From NCBI GenBank assembly GCA_020048915.1, contig JAIFLU010000094.1, forward strand, positions 2,087-61,379: a stretch of 59,293 bases of DNA. The letters run 5' to 3'. The notes beneath the pieces are model-generated. The model searched no databases. It was not told where the DNA came from and saw only the letters and a list, made by a program, of their open reading frames with translations. Position numbers and translations under genes: made by a program. Below, in pieces: positions 1-8,856 of the stretch (its first letter is position 1; each line of letters starts with the position of its first letter). The DNA is from Bacteroidota bacterium (GTDB lineage Bacteria > Bacteroidota > Bacteroidia > Bacteroidales > JAAUTT01).

Positions 1-1096
1 GTCCAAAGGTGTAAATATTGCAGGACAATATTTTTCTTTTCCAATTGCAATTAGTTTCCTCTCTAATTATGATGTCGATGCTTGGAGTCAATTAAATTTA
101 TTTTTTAGTCCAGAGACTGACAATAATATCCCGATTCAAATTTTGGGATTAGGACAGAAAAATATTTTGTATTTGAGTTTATTTATTGCTGAATTGGAAA
201 ATTCAAGCAAACAGCAGGAAATCAATATCCTTTTAATTGAAGAACCGGAAGCTCATCTTCATCCGCAATTACAAAAAATTCTCTTTGCAAATTTGCATGA
301 GTTAAAGACAACACAAGTATTTATGACTTCTCATTCAACACATATTGCAAGTGATTGCAACTATAAAAATTTAAATGTCCTATTTAGAAATAAAAAAAGG
401 GAGGTTAAATCCTTTTCTCCTTTTAAAGACGGACTTCTAACTGAAAGAGAAAATCTTTTATTAAAAAGATATTTGGATGCAACAAGAAGTGAAATGTTCT
501 TTGCTTCTGCAATCATTTATGTTGAAGGAGTTGGAGAGCAATTTATTATTCCAGCAATTGCAAATCAGGTTTATGGTATTAACTTGACTGAACACAATAT
601 TTCTGTAATTCCAATTCATTGTAGATATTTTGATCCATATTTAAAAATTGTTCAAGACAATAATTTGGAAATACCGGCAGTTGCAATTATTGATGGAGAT
701 AGCGGAGAACTCGAAGAAGGGGAAGCAGCAACTACTGCGATTGAGAATGCTAAGAAGCTTGAAGTAGCTGAAAGAGTAATTACTTTTCCAGGAACAAGAA
801 CCTTAGAAATTGATTTATTCCCAAACCCAACAACAAACAATACGTATTTAAAAAATTGTTTTGAAAATTTGAATCATAAACAATCTTATGAAAATTTACT
901 AAAAGCAACTAAAGACAATCCGGATAATTGGGGAGATGAATTGATTAAAAGGATTGACCAAACAGTTACAAAAGGCAGATTTGCGCAAGAATTAAGTTTG
1001 CTTATTGACGAAAATTTTTCTGTACCTGATTATATTAAAGCTTCAATTCTTCATATTGCAACATGTAAAAATATCAAAATAAAAAATGTTAAATGA
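1..1096 (+). CDS. gajA: GajA-like OLD-family ATPase/TOPRIM nuclease (5'-truncated by window edge)
   Basis: The reading frame is open from base 2 to the stop at 1094-1096, so only the last 364 or so residues are present; the ATPase Walker A lies outside the window. Visible are the ABC-type Walker B (LLIEEPEAHLHP, bases ~233-268) and the following H-loop (MTSHSTHIAS), then a TOPRIM domain with the glutamate motif (IYVEGVGEQ) and the DGDSGE acidic motif. ATPase followed by TOPRIM is the OLD-nuclease architecture. The gene overlaps a UvrD-like helicase by 11 bases, which is the gene pair that defines Gabija: GajA is the DNA-nicking nuclease and GajB the helicase partner that respond to phage-induced nucleotide depletion. 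Other OLD nucleases exist, so the Gabija call depends on the partner. Confidence 0.8.
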   Translation, partial: SKGVNIAGQYFSFPIAISFLSNYDVDAWSQLNLFFSPETDNNIPIQILGLGQKNILYLSLFIAELENSSKQQEINILLIEEPEAHLHPQLQKILFANLHELKTTQVFMTSHSTHIASDCNYKNLNVLFRNKKREVKSFSPFKDGLLTERENLLLKRYLDATRSEMFFASAIIYVEGVGEQFIIPAIANQVYGINLTEHNISVIPIHCRYFDPYLKIVQDNNLEIPAVAIIDGDSGELEEGEAATTAIENAKKLEVAERVITFPGTRTLEIDLFPNPTTNNTYLKNCFENLNHKQSYENLLKATKDNPDNWGDELIKRIDQTVTKGRFAQELSLLIDENFSVPDYIKASILHIATCKNIKIKNVK

Positions 1097-2786
1097 CAAA
1101 CAGCGAAAAGTAGTTTTTGAACTGAAAGGTAATACTATTGTCAGTGCTTCACCTGGTTCAGGAAAAACTAAAACCATAGTTGCAAGAGCACAACACAAGT
1201 TGGAATCCATTCCCGTTCATAAATCGTTAGCGCTTATCACATATACAAATGCAGGTGCAGATGAGATTTCTTGCCGTTTGCCAGATAGAGATAATACTGT
1301 TTTTATTGGAACAATCCATCGATTTTGTTTAGAATTTATTTTGCGCCCTTTTGGTTGGCTTTACGATTGGTATAAACCCAGGGTAATTACCTATGATGAG
1401 TTACTTGAATTTGTTGCATTAAATCCGGATTTTGATTTAGGCGATAGTCCTTTAGATGAAATAAACAAAATAAAGAAAGCACTTGATGGGAGTTTAGATA
1501 AAGATGTTGAATGGAAAAACGCAACAACATTGGAATATATTGCAGAAGTATACTATGCTTTTTTGGATACAAAAAGGGCTATTGATTTTAACGAGATTCT
1601 TTATCGTTCCTATAAAATCATTTCGGAAAACGATTTTGTTTCAACTTCATTAGCAAACAAGTTCTATGAAACTTCTATTGACGAATTTCAAGACACCAAT
1701 ATTTATCAATACGAAATTCTAAAGGCGATAAATCAGAAAGGTATTTGCACCTTCTTCATGGTTGGAGATGAGAAACAAAGAATTTACAGATTCGCAGGAG
1801 CAATTGACAACGCTTTTGAGAAGGCTTCGGTTGATTTTACTGCTCCAATTGAAATTTTAGAAGTAACCTACCGCTCAACTACTAATATTATTAACGCTTA
1901 CTCTTCGCTCTTTGAAAACCATCCAGTTCTTACCAATGGATCAAAGTATAAGAGTATTGACTATAAAGTTATTCTAGAGGAAACTAAAAAAGCAAATCAT
2001 GATTCAGTTATTGATAGTTATGTAAATCACTTCATAAACAAAGTTAATGTTGACCCTTCCGAAATTGCAATTTTATCTTTGCAATGGAGGGATGCTTTGA
2101 ATGTTAGTAAGGGGCTTAGAAATAAGTACAGGATTGTCGGGTTAGGTGCATTACCTCACAAGAGTATAAATAATTCAACATTCAATTTAATTCGGAGTAT
2201 ATGTAAGTTTTTATTTTCGAGTTCGGTTAAAAACTTAAGAATCATAAGAAGAGCTATTGAATTACACATATTAGAAAATAACCTTTCAATAAGCGATAGT
2301 GAGTTTAATTTTATCACAAACTCTCTTATTTCAAAATTTAGTCACATTGACCGAACGTTTACATTGTTACAAGGCCTTTTTGAACTTCAAAATGTTTTTG
2401 ATTCAGTTTTTAAAATTTCGCATGCTGCATTCAACGAAATTCTCAACTTACTTGATGAGGAGGAAATTAAATTCTGGACTTTTGAGAAATACATAGAAAC
2501 ACTTTCAGGTATTTCTGGAATTACAATAAACACAATACACCAAGCAAAAGGTTTGGAATATGAGGTTGTAATCCTAAATCAAATTAACGAAAACAAAATT
2601 CCACATCAGCGATACCTCGGGAGAAATGGTAACGATTACATTTATGCCCCTCTCACAAAAGAAAGCATCGAAGACGGAAGAACATTGTTTTATGTTGGGA
2701 TTAGTAGAGCAAAATCAGCATTAGTAATTTTACATAATTGGAAGCCTTCCTTGTTTATTCCAACAATTTATGAAGCAAACAAATAA
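1086..2786 (+). CDS. gajB: GajB-like UvrD/Rep-family helicase
   Basis: A 566-residue superfamily 1A helicase. Motifs in order: Walker A ASPGSGKTKT (residues ~21-30), motif Ia region with TYTNAGADEI, motif II IDEFQDTN (~198), motif III VGDEKQRIYRFAGA (~226), motif IV TYRSTTNI, motif V NTIHQAKGLEYEVV (~481) and motif VI FYVGISRAKSAL (~535). It is somewhat longer than typical GajB (about 500 residues). The ATG overlaps the end of the upstream OLD nuclease by 11 bases, implying translational coupling. In Gabija, GajB assembles around a GajA tetramer and activates cleavage. As a lone gene it could be any UvrD-like repair helicase; the gene pair supports an anti-phage role. Confidence 0.82.
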   Translation: MLNDKQRKVVFELKGNTIVSASPGSGKTKTIVARAQHKLESIPVHKSLALITYTNAGADEISCRLPDRDNTVFIGTIHRFCLEFILRPFGWLYDWYKPRVITYDELLEFVALNPDFDLGDSPLDEINKIKKALDGSLDKDVEWKNATTLEYIAEVYYAFLDTKRAIDFNEILYRSYKIISENDFVSTSLANKFYETSIDEFQDTNIYQYEILKAINQKGICTFFMVGDEKQRIYRFAGAIDNAFEKASVDFTAPIEILEVTYRSTTNIINAYSSLFENHPVLTNGSKYKSIDYKVILEETKKANHDSVIDSYVNHFINKVNVDPSEIAILSLQWRDALNVSKGLRNKYRIVGLGALPHKSINNSTFNLIRSICKFLFSSSVKNLRIIRRAIELHILENNLSISDSEFNFITNSLISKFSHIDRTFTLLQGLFELQNVFDSVFKISHAAFNEILNLLDEEEIKFWTFEKYIETLSGISGITINTIHQAKGLEYEVVILNQINENKIPHQRYLGRNGNDYIYAPLTKESIEDGRTLFYVGISRAKSALVILHNWKPSLFIPTIYEANK

Positions 2787-2870
2787 GTAGATGAAAAGAC
2801 AACCAGATATTTTGACCGTCACATTGCGATTAGGATGATTCATTTTAGCACCTACTCTCTGTCAAATAAA

Positions 2871-2894
2871 AAAATCACACTCAAAATCACACTC
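2871..2894. repeat. Tandem 12-bp direct repeat between gajB and tRNA-Met
   Basis: The unit AAAATCACACTC occurs twice back to back with no mismatch, 72 bases from the 3' end of the tRNA gene. The stretch 2787-2913 has no plausible gene. A recombinase arm-type site is an inference from position only. Confidence 0.6.
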
Positions 2895-2913
2895 AATAGG
2901 TTTTTTAGGTAAC

Positions 2914-2947
2914 AAAAAAGCCTCCCGGATTTCTCCAAGAGGCTTTT
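2914..2947 (-). terminator. Intrinsic terminator for tRNA-Met
   Basis: A 9-bp perfect stem (AAAAGCCTC at 2916-2924 with GAGGCTTTT at 2939-2947). Read on the minus strand it follows the tRNA and ends in a six-T run. It may also act weakly on transcripts leaving the defence genes on the plus strand. Confidence 0.75.
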
Positions 2948-2966
2948 GTATTCATTGTTTGTGTCG

Positions 2967-3040
2967 TAGCGCGATGCAGGATTGAACTGCAGACCTCATG
3001 ATTATGAATCATGCGCTCTAACCAGCTGAGCTACCGCGCC
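2967..3040 (-). tRNA. tRNA-Met (CAT anticodon)
   Basis: The complement folds as a 74-nt cloverleaf: acceptor 7 bp (with two G-U pairs), D stem GCTC/GAGC, anticodon stem CATGA/TCATG with loop TTCATAA (anticodon CAT), 5-nt variable loop, T stem TGCAG/CTGCA with loop TTCAATC. CCA is not encoded, as is usual in Bacteroidota. The acceptor begins with a G1 that pairs with U72, which argues against an initiator tRNA; elongator Met is most likely, but a CAT anticodon could also be the lysidine-modified tRNA-Ile2. Its 3' end faces the Gabija genes. Confidence 0.93.
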
Positions 3041-3056
3041 ATCTTTTTTGCGGTTG

Positions 3057-3086
3057 CAAATATACTATTTTCTTCTCTTTTGCAAA
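3057..3086 (-). promoter_or_regulatory. Bacteroidota-type promoter of tRNA-Met
   Basis: On the minus strand, TTTG (complement of 3083-3086) is followed after 18 nt by TATATTTG (complement of 3057-3064), matching the -33 TTTG / -7 TAnnTTTG consensus. The box is 16 nt before the tRNA 5' end. Confidence 0.75.
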
Positions 3087-3205
3087 GAAAAAAACAAAAA
3101 TCCCCTCATATTTTTATTTACATTTAATTCATTACTTTAAAAACTAATTCCTTTCAGTTAATTATTTTTTCTTATATTGCAACTTTACAAAGAGTCTATA
3201 AATAA

Positions 3206-3583
3206 ATGAAAAGCAAGCTAGTACTGGAATATACAATGAATTGTTCTCCTTTGGTGTTGTACCCCCGTTTAAGTACCCCCGGAGGTTTATCCGAATGGTT
3301 TGCCGACGATGTGAATGTTGACGGAAAATACTTTAGTTTTATTTGGGACAAAGAGCCTCAGCGGGCAGAAGTTCTTCAAAAACGCGAAAATTCTTACATT
3401 CGTTTTCGTTGGGAAGAAGACGAGCAAGATGGTTTATTTTTCGAGTTTCGAATAGTTACCGACGAACTCACCAACGAAAATGCCCTGGTTATTATAGACT
3501 ATGCCGAAGAAGCTGATAAAAAAGAGACAATTGATCTGTGGAACTCCCAGATATCTGTTCTCAGACACTGTATTGGAGTTTGA
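3206..3583 (+). CDS. START-like (SRPBCC fold) domain protein
   Basis: A 125-residue cytosolic protein without signal peptide. The sequence (an N-terminal LVLEYTMNCSP strand, then LSEWFADDVNVDG and FSFIWDKEPQRAEV) resembles the small START-like/AHSA1 proteins found in Bacteroidota, which have a helix-grip fold with a hydrophobic pocket. No ligand is known. It is the first gene of the plus-strand housekeeping run and lies 102 bases before the LptF/G gene, an association I believe recurs in this phylum. Function is otherwise unassigned. Confidence 0.7.
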   Translation: MKSKLVLEYTMNCSPLVLYPRLSTPGGLSEWFADDVNVDGKYFSFIWDKEPQRAEVLQKRENSYIRFRWEEDEQDGLFFEFRIVTDELTNENALVIIDYAEEADKKETIDLWNSQISVLRHCIGV

Positions 3584-3651
3584 TTTTCTCTCCCGAATTT
3601 ACAATACTGTAAATAAATATCCCGTTTGAAGTAATCTGCGCATAAGATTTA

Positions 3652-3659
3652 TATTTTTG
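3652..3659 (+). promoter_or_regulatory. Candidate -7 box for the LptF/G gene
   Basis: TATTTTTG matches TAnnTTTG exactly, 26 nt before the GTG start. A TTTG lies at 3625-3628, but the 23-nt spacer is longer than ideal. Confidence 0.45.
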
Positions 3660-3685
3660 TACCAGATTAAATACCATTCCATTTC

Positions 3686-5194
3686 GTGAAGAAACTGCAT
3701 AAATTTATATTGACCTCCTTTCTGGGGCCATTCTGTCTCACTTTTTTTATAGTGATTTTTTTATTGCTCATGCAGTTTTTGTGGAAGTATATCGACGACT
3801 TAGTTGGTAAAGGACTCGAATTCCACGTGATTGCCGAATTATTGCTATATACCTCAGCAAGTTTGGTACCTATGGCTATTCCTTTGGCGGTGTTGCTTGC
3901 CTCGTTAATGACATTAGGCAGTTTAGGTGAGAACTATGAGTTAACCGCCCTTAAAGCTGCTGGCATTTCACTTCAGCGAATTATGAGGCCATTGTTGATT
4001 TTTAGTTTTTTAATTGCAGTAATGGCCTTTCTGTTTGCAAATTATGTATTACCGGTTACAAATCTAAAAATGCGATCGTTGTTATATGACATCCAGCAAC
4101 AGCGCCCGGAATTGCAAATTCGCGAAGGAGTGTTTTATAATGGTATTGAAAATTATAGTATTTATATCGGGAAAAAAGACTATCGGACAAATCTTTTAAA
4201 AAACATTAAAATATATGACCATTCTAATGGGAGGGGGAATATTGGCGTAACCCTGGCCGATTCTGGCTATATGCGGATTACCTCCGATAAAAAATACCTG
4301 CTGGTAACACTCTATAGCGGATTTCAATATAAGGATGTGGTTCGCGACCGGCAATCCTTAAGCAAGCCCAATACTTATCCTTTTCAGCGGGATAAGTTCG
4401 ACGAAGAAATAAATTACATTGAATTGAGCGGGTTTGGTTTAGTGCGCACTGATGAAGAATTATTTAAGCAGCATTATCAAATGCTGAATCTTGGGCAGTT
4501 AAAATATTATTACGATTCTTTATATAATGAAGTAGAAGTTCGCTCAAATAACTTAAAGAATACGTTATTAACGGCCACTTTATTTCAGAACCGTCCGTGG
4601 CGCATTGCAAATAAGGAAATTACCGATTCAACGTTGAAAGGGAAGATTCTAACAACTAATTTTGACAGCGCTTTCTCTGCACTTGATTATCATTCCCGGA
4701 TTTCCAATATTTCCTCAGCTTTATCATCGGCAAGGGACAGCAAGTCGTATATTACTTCTTCCTTTATGAATAACGAAGAGACTATTCGCGGAGCTCGGAA
4801 ATATCAAATTGAGTGGCAGCGAAAGTTTACTTTGGCAATAGCCTGTTTTATATTTTTCTTTATCGGAGCTCCGTTGGGCGCTATCATTCGTAAAGGAGGT
4901 CTGGGAATGCCCGTGGTTGTTTCTGTCGGTTTTTTTGTTTTGTATTATGTAATTTCTATCTCAGGTGAGAAATTTGCTCGGGAAGGGGTACTTTCCCCTT
5001 TTTATGGAATGTGGCTATCGGCATTTATCTTATTGCCCTTAGGAGTGTTTCTTACGTATAAGGCTACTACCGACTCGGCGATTTTAAATTTCGATACCTA
5101 TGCCAATTTTTTCAAACGGATGGGGATAATTTTAAAAAATCGCAAAGAAAAAACAAAAGCAGCCCGAAATGAAAATCCTTCAACTGTGTACTAA
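3686..5194 (+). CDS. LptF/LptG-family permease of the LPS export system
   Basis: A 502-residue YjgP/YjgQ protein with GTG start. Three N-terminal membrane segments (residues ~8-34, ~50-78, ~95-118), a long periplasmic beta-jellyroll region (~130-365) and three C-terminal segments (~375-400, ~405-425, ~440-460) match the family. LptF and LptG form the inner-membrane core of the Lpt ABC transporter that extracts lipopolysaccharide and passes it to LptC/LptA. The sequence alone does not separate LptF from LptG. The central region carries a low-complexity insert (~270-360), as seen in Bacteroidota members. It overlaps the next gene by 26 bases. Confidence 0.88.
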   Translation: MKKLHKFILTSFLGPFCLTFFIVIFLLLMQFLWKYIDDLVGKGLEFHVIAELLLYTSASLVPMAIPLAVLLASLMTLGSLGENYELTALKAAGISLQRIMRPLLIFSFLIAVMAFLFANYVLPVTNLKMRSLLYDIQQQRPELQIREGVFYNGIENYSIYIGKKDYRTNLLKNIKIYDHSNGRGNIGVTLADSGYMRITSDKKYLLVTLYSGFQYKDVVRDRQSLSKPNTYPFQRDKFDEEINYIELSGFGLVRTDEELFKQHYQMLNLGQLKYYYDSLYNEVEVRSNNLKNTLLTATLFQNRPWRIANKEITDSTLKGKILTTNFDSAFSALDYHSRISNISSALSSARDSKSYITSSFMNNEETIRGARKYQIEWQRKFTLAIACFIFFFIGAPLGAIIRKGGLGMPVVVSVGFFVLYYVISISGEKFAREGVLSPFYGMWLSAFILLPLGVFLTYKATTDSAILNFDTYANFFKRMGIILKNRKEKTKAARNENPSTVY

Positions 5195-6371
5195 GGTTCC
5201 GTTCCCTGCCAAAGACGGAGGCGCATTGGCAACGTATTCATTTTCGACCGGGTTAAGCAAACGGAACCATATCATTACCATATTAGCAGCGAATACATCA
5301 AAGCATAAATCGACATCAGAGCCAGGCGTTCAGCTTTTACCTGGGATTTCCATTAAATCGGTACCTTTCAGCACTAATATCAACCTTTTCTCTTTAATTC
5401 GGAATTTATTTTTTTCAAAAAGACCGTATAACGTAATTCGGTTTTATAATAAAAAGTTTAAGCAGGAATTATTGAAAATTATCACCAACGACGAGTTTGA
5501 TATTATACAGTTTGAGGGGCCTCATATGGCTGTTTACTTACACGATATCCGAAAATATTCAAAAGCAAAAACTATCCTAAGGGCCCATAATGTGGAGCAT
5601 ATTCTCTGGCAAGAAATGGCTTCGGAAGCGGCTTTTTTTATTAAGGGATGGTATTTTCGCGTTATAGCAAAACGCCTTCAAATTTTCGAAAAATGGGTAA
5701 TTGAGAATGTCGATGGAGTTATTCCTATTACCCGGTTTGATGCTTCTGTTATTTGTTCTTTTTCTAAACCATCGAACTTACAAGTTATTCCATTTGGGAT
5801 TGATATCTCAAATTACATCCCCTCAGATAAAACCGTTGATAAATCGATATTTTATATAGGAGCTCTCGATTGGATGCCTAATCAGAGAGGGTTAATTTGG
5901 TTTTTAAAACAGGTTTGGCCAAAAGTGCATCAACAATTTCCCAAGGTCAGTTTGCATATTGCCGGGAGAAATTCGCCCAACTGGATTAAAAAAATAATAT
6001 GCGACGCAGGAGCGAATTTTCATGGGGAAGTTCCTGATGCAATCAAATTCATAGAACCTTATCAGATAATGGTTGTTCCTGTGTTTTCGGGGAGCGGTGT
6101 ACGGGTTAAAATTATCGAAGGAATGGCTATGGGAAAAGCAATTGTTGCGACTTTAAAGGCAGTTCAGGGGGTAGATGTCGCCAATAACTACGGAATATTA
6201 TTAGCTAATAATGCCAACGATTTTAGTGCCGCAATAATAAAATTATTAACAGATAATTTGTCACAGATCACTATAAGCACTGTGGGAAGGGAGTGTGCGA
6301 TAACTAATTTCGACAATTTAGTATTATCTCAAAAAATTGAAAGCTTTTATTCTAGTTGTTTAAGAGTTTAA
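5169..6371 (+). CDS. Glycosyltransferase, GT4-like (GT-B fold)
   Basis: A 400-residue retaining-type glycosyltransferase. The N-terminal Rossmann-like half begins MKILQLCTKVPFPAKDGGA, the usual start of GT4 enzymes. The C-terminal half has FYIGALDWMPNQRG (~225), HIAGRN (~262), and the nucleotide-sugar binding stretch VPVFSGSGVRVKIIEGMAMGKAIVAT (split around residue 308), whose E-containing motif contacts the donor. No signal or membrane span. It starts inside the permease gene (26-base overlap), so it is probably translationally coupled. Donor and acceptor are unknown; context with LPS export and a second glycosyltransferase suggests envelope glycan synthesis. Confidence 0.85.
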   Translation: MKILQLCTKVPFPAKDGGALATYSFSTGLSKRNHIITILAANTSKHKSTSEPGVQLLPGISIKSVPFSTNINLFSLIRNLFFSKRPYNVIRFYNKKFKQELLKIITNDEFDIIQFEGPHMAVYLHDIRKYSKAKTILRAHNVEHILWQEMASEAAFFIKGWYFRVIAKRLQIFEKWVIENVDGVIPITRFDASVICSFSKPSNLQVIPFGIDISNYIPSDKTVDKSIFYIGALDWMPNQRGLIWFLKQVWPKVHQQFPKVSLHIAGRNSPNWIKKIICDAGANFHGEVPDAIKFIEPYQIMVVPVFSGSGVRVKIIEGMAMGKAIVATLKAVQGVDVANNYGILLANNANDFSAAIIKLLTDNLSQITISTVGRECAITNFDNLVLSQKIESFYSSCLRV

Positions 6372-6445
6372 TAGTAATTTCATGTTTTTCTAAAACATTT
6401 ACCATATAATTGGTAAGGTTTTTATTATGTGAATCTTAGATATAT

Positions 6446-7609
6446 ATGGTAACAGCTATTGTTTTTTGGTTTTTGTTTTTGTTAATGTTTTATTCGTATA
6501 TCCTTTTCCCTGCGATTATTAAGATAATTAGCAAAATGCAAAATCAAGTTAACAACGAAACTGCAACTGAAATAAATATTACTCCACAAATTTCTATAAT
6601 TATTGCTGCATATAATGAACAATCCCACATCGGAAGTAAAATTTTAAATATTCTTCAATCGGATTTCCCCGCCGAAAAGATGGAGATTATTGTTGGGTCG
6701 GATGGCTCGAACGATAGCACAAACAATATAATACTCGAATTAGCAAAAAAACATCATCGCATAAAGCCTCTCCTTTTTGCAGAGCGCAGGGGTAAAAGTG
6801 CTGTATTAAACGACTGTGTTGCTTTGTCCACTGGTGAATTTTTGGTTCTCACCGATGCCAAAGTCACATTCAATGCTGAAACAATTAAAAATTTGCTGAA
6901 GAATTTTTCAACCCCCCAAATTGGTATTGCCGGAGCTGCCATAATTAACAAAAATGCCACATGCCAAAGTGTAGCCAAGCAGGAAAGTGCATTTATGGCC
7001 CAGGAAATCGAAGTGAAGTACCACGAAGGAAAAGCTTTTGGAAGCACTATTGGAGTATATGGGGCATGCTATGCTATTCGCAGAGAATTGTATACAAGGG
7101 TACCTGAAAACTTCTCAGTCGACGATTTTTTTATCAGCCTTAAAGTCCTGCAAAAGGGATTTAAGGTAATTCTTGATAAGAAATCTATTTGTTATGAGAA
7201 TGTTACTACCAATCTTTCGGAAGAATTCCGTCGTAAAGTTCGTATTGGAGTTGGAAATATTCAAAACCTGGGAGTCTTTTCAAATATGATTTTTAAATTC
7301 AACGGTATTGGTTTTTGTTTCTTATCCCATAAGGTAATTCGATGGTATGGGCCATTTATTCTTTTGGCAATGCTCGTAATTAGTTTCTACTTGTGGTTGA
7401 GCGGGTTAGTTTACAAAATACTATTAATTATACAGCTTGTTAGCATCTTTGCTTCCATAGCTGACTTTTATTTGCGTAAAATTAAATTACAATTGATAAT
7501 TTTGCGTTTTGTTACACATTTTTATACCATGAACCTGGCTTTATTAGTTGGGTTTATTAAATATATGATAGGAGTTAAAGCGAATGTCTGGGAACCAACC
7601 AAACGATAG
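6446..7609 (+). CDS. Membrane glycosyltransferase family 2
   Basis: A 387-residue GT2 (GT-A fold) enzyme. An N-terminal membrane segment (~4-24) precedes the catalytic domain: [14 protein letters not shown] (~50), GSDGSNDST (~86), VLTDAKVTF (DxD-like, ~132) and the acceptor-binding [14 protein letters not shown] (~224). Two or three C-terminal hydrophobic segments (~285-310, ~318-345, ~355-375) anchor it. The layout resembles processive or polyprenol-linked synthases, without a QxxRW motif. It ends 26 bases inside ribBA, the same overlap as the permease/GT4 junction. Confidence 0.85.
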   Translation: MVTAIVFWFLFLLMFYSYILFPAIIKIISKMQNQVNNETATEINITPQISIIIAAYNEQSHIGSKILNILQSDFPAEKMEIIVGSDGSNDSTNNIILELAKKHHRIKPLLFAERRGKSAVLNDCVALSTGEFLVLTDAKVTFNAETIKNLLKNFSTPQIGIAGAAIINKNATCQSVAKQESAFMAQEIEVKYHEGKAFGSTIGVYGACYAIRRELYTRVPENFSVDDFFISLKVLQKGFKVILDKKSICYENVTTNLSEEFRRKVRIGVGNIQNLGVFSNMIFKFNGIGFCFLSHKVIRWYGPFILLAMLVISFYLWLSGLVYKILLIIQLVSIFASIADFYLRKIKLQLIILRFVTHFYTMNLALLVGFIKYMIGVKANVWEPTKR

Positions 7610-8840
7610 TGTTATAAAACTTAATACCATTGAAGAAGCCATTGCCGATATACGAAATGGTAAGATGGTGATTGTGGTGGACGATGAAAACAGAGAAAAC
7701 GAAGGTGATTTTATCGCAGCTTCGGAATTGATAACTCCTGAAATTGTCAATTTTATGGCATTACATGGTCGCGGGTTAATTTGTGCGGCTTTGCCCGAAA
7801 ATAGGTGCAAAGAACTCGATCTCGACCTGATGGTTTCTAACAGCAATGCCCTGAATAAAACAGCGTTTACGGTTTCGGTCGATCTAATAGGGCCCGGAAT
7901 TTCAACTGGAATTTCAGCATCCGATCGTTCCCGAACGATAAAAGCGCTTGTCGACCCAAAAACAACTGCAGAGGATCTTGCCCGACCAGGGCATATTTTC
8001 CCGCTAATAGCCCGCGAAAAAGGTGTTTTAAGCAGGGCAGGACATACCGAGGCTGCTATTGATCTTACACGCCTTGCAGGACTAACTCCCGGGGGAGTTC
8101 TTGTTGAGATACTGAATGATGATGGAACCATGGCCCGGCTTCCTCAACTGGTTGAACTTGCCAAAAAACTTCAAATCAAAATTATTTCTATTGAAGATTT
8201 GATTAGTTTTCGTTTAAGAGGCGAATCGTTAATTAAAAGAGGCGTTCAGATAAAATTGCCTACTAAATTTGGCAACTTCGATCTTATCCCTTTTATGCAG
8301 CTCTCCAATAAACTAGAGCATGTTGCGCTTATAAAAGGCTCATGGACCAAAGAAACACCTGTTTTAGTGCGCGTGCATTCATCGTGCGTTACCGGTGACA
8401 TTTTCGGTTCGATGCGATGCGATTGCGGCGCTCAGTTGCATCAGGCAATGCGCCAGATTGAAAAGGAAGGTACCGGGGTAATCCTCTATATGAATCAGGA
8501 AGGACGAGGTATTGGTCTTTTCAATAAAATAAAAGCATATAAATTACAGGAAGAAGGTCGCGATACCGTTGAAGCCAACATCGACCTTGGTTTTAAGGCC
8601 GATGAACGCGATTATGGTGTTGGAGCCAATATACTTCGGGAACTTGGTTTGGGGAAAATCCGCCTGATGACCAATAACCCCATTAAACGAATTGCTTTGG
8701 AGGGATATGGTATTCATATTGAAGAAATAGTGCCGGTTGAGATAGAAGCGAATCCGTTTAACGAGTTTTACCTTAAAACAAAACGCGATAAAATGGGGCA
8801 CTTTTTAGATGCTATTGAGACTGATACCGGAGATTTATAA
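7584..8840 (+). CDS. ribBA: Bifunctional DHBP synthase / GTP cyclohydrolase II
   Basis: A 418-residue riboflavin enzyme. The N-terminal RibB domain (~10-210) has the acidic loop [11 protein letters not shown] and the histidine motif [15 protein letters not shown], converting ribulose 5-phosphate to 3,4-dihydroxy-2-butanone 4-phosphate. The C-terminal RibA domain (~215-415) has the zinc ligands in [17 protein letters not shown], the [10 protein letters not shown] loop and RLMTNNPIK, converting GTP to the pyrimidine precursor. Full length, with all the key motifs named here present. The start overlaps the upstream glycosyltransferase by 26 bases. No FMN riboswitch is visible; it appears to be expressed from the upstream cluster. 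Confidence 0.96.
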   Translation: MSGNQPNDSVIKLNTIEEAIADIRNGKMVIVVDDENRENEGDFIAASELITPEIVNFMALHGRGLICAALPENRCKELDLDLMVSNSNALNKTAFTVSVDLIGPGISTGISASDRSRTIKALVDPKTTAEDLARPGHIFPLIAREKGVLSRAGHTEAAIDLTRLAGLTPGGVLVEILNDDGTMARLPQLVELAKKLQIKIISIEDLISFRLRGESLIKRGVQIKLPTKFGNFDLIPFMQLSNKLEHVALIKGSWTKETPVLVRVHSSCVTGDIFGSMRCDCGAQLHQAMRQIEKEGTGVILYMNQEGRGIGLFNKIKAYKLQEEGRDTVEANIDLGFKADERDYGVGANILRELGLGKIRLMTNNPIKRIALEGYGIHIEEIVPVEIEANPFNEFYLKTKRDKMGHFLDAIETDTGDL

Positions 8841-8856
8841 TATTCAAAATAAAAAA

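Noticed and set aside
7544..8131. 195-codon minus-strand ORF over ribBA
   Set aside because: Serine/arginine-rich antisense translation of the conserved RibB domain; no independent motif.
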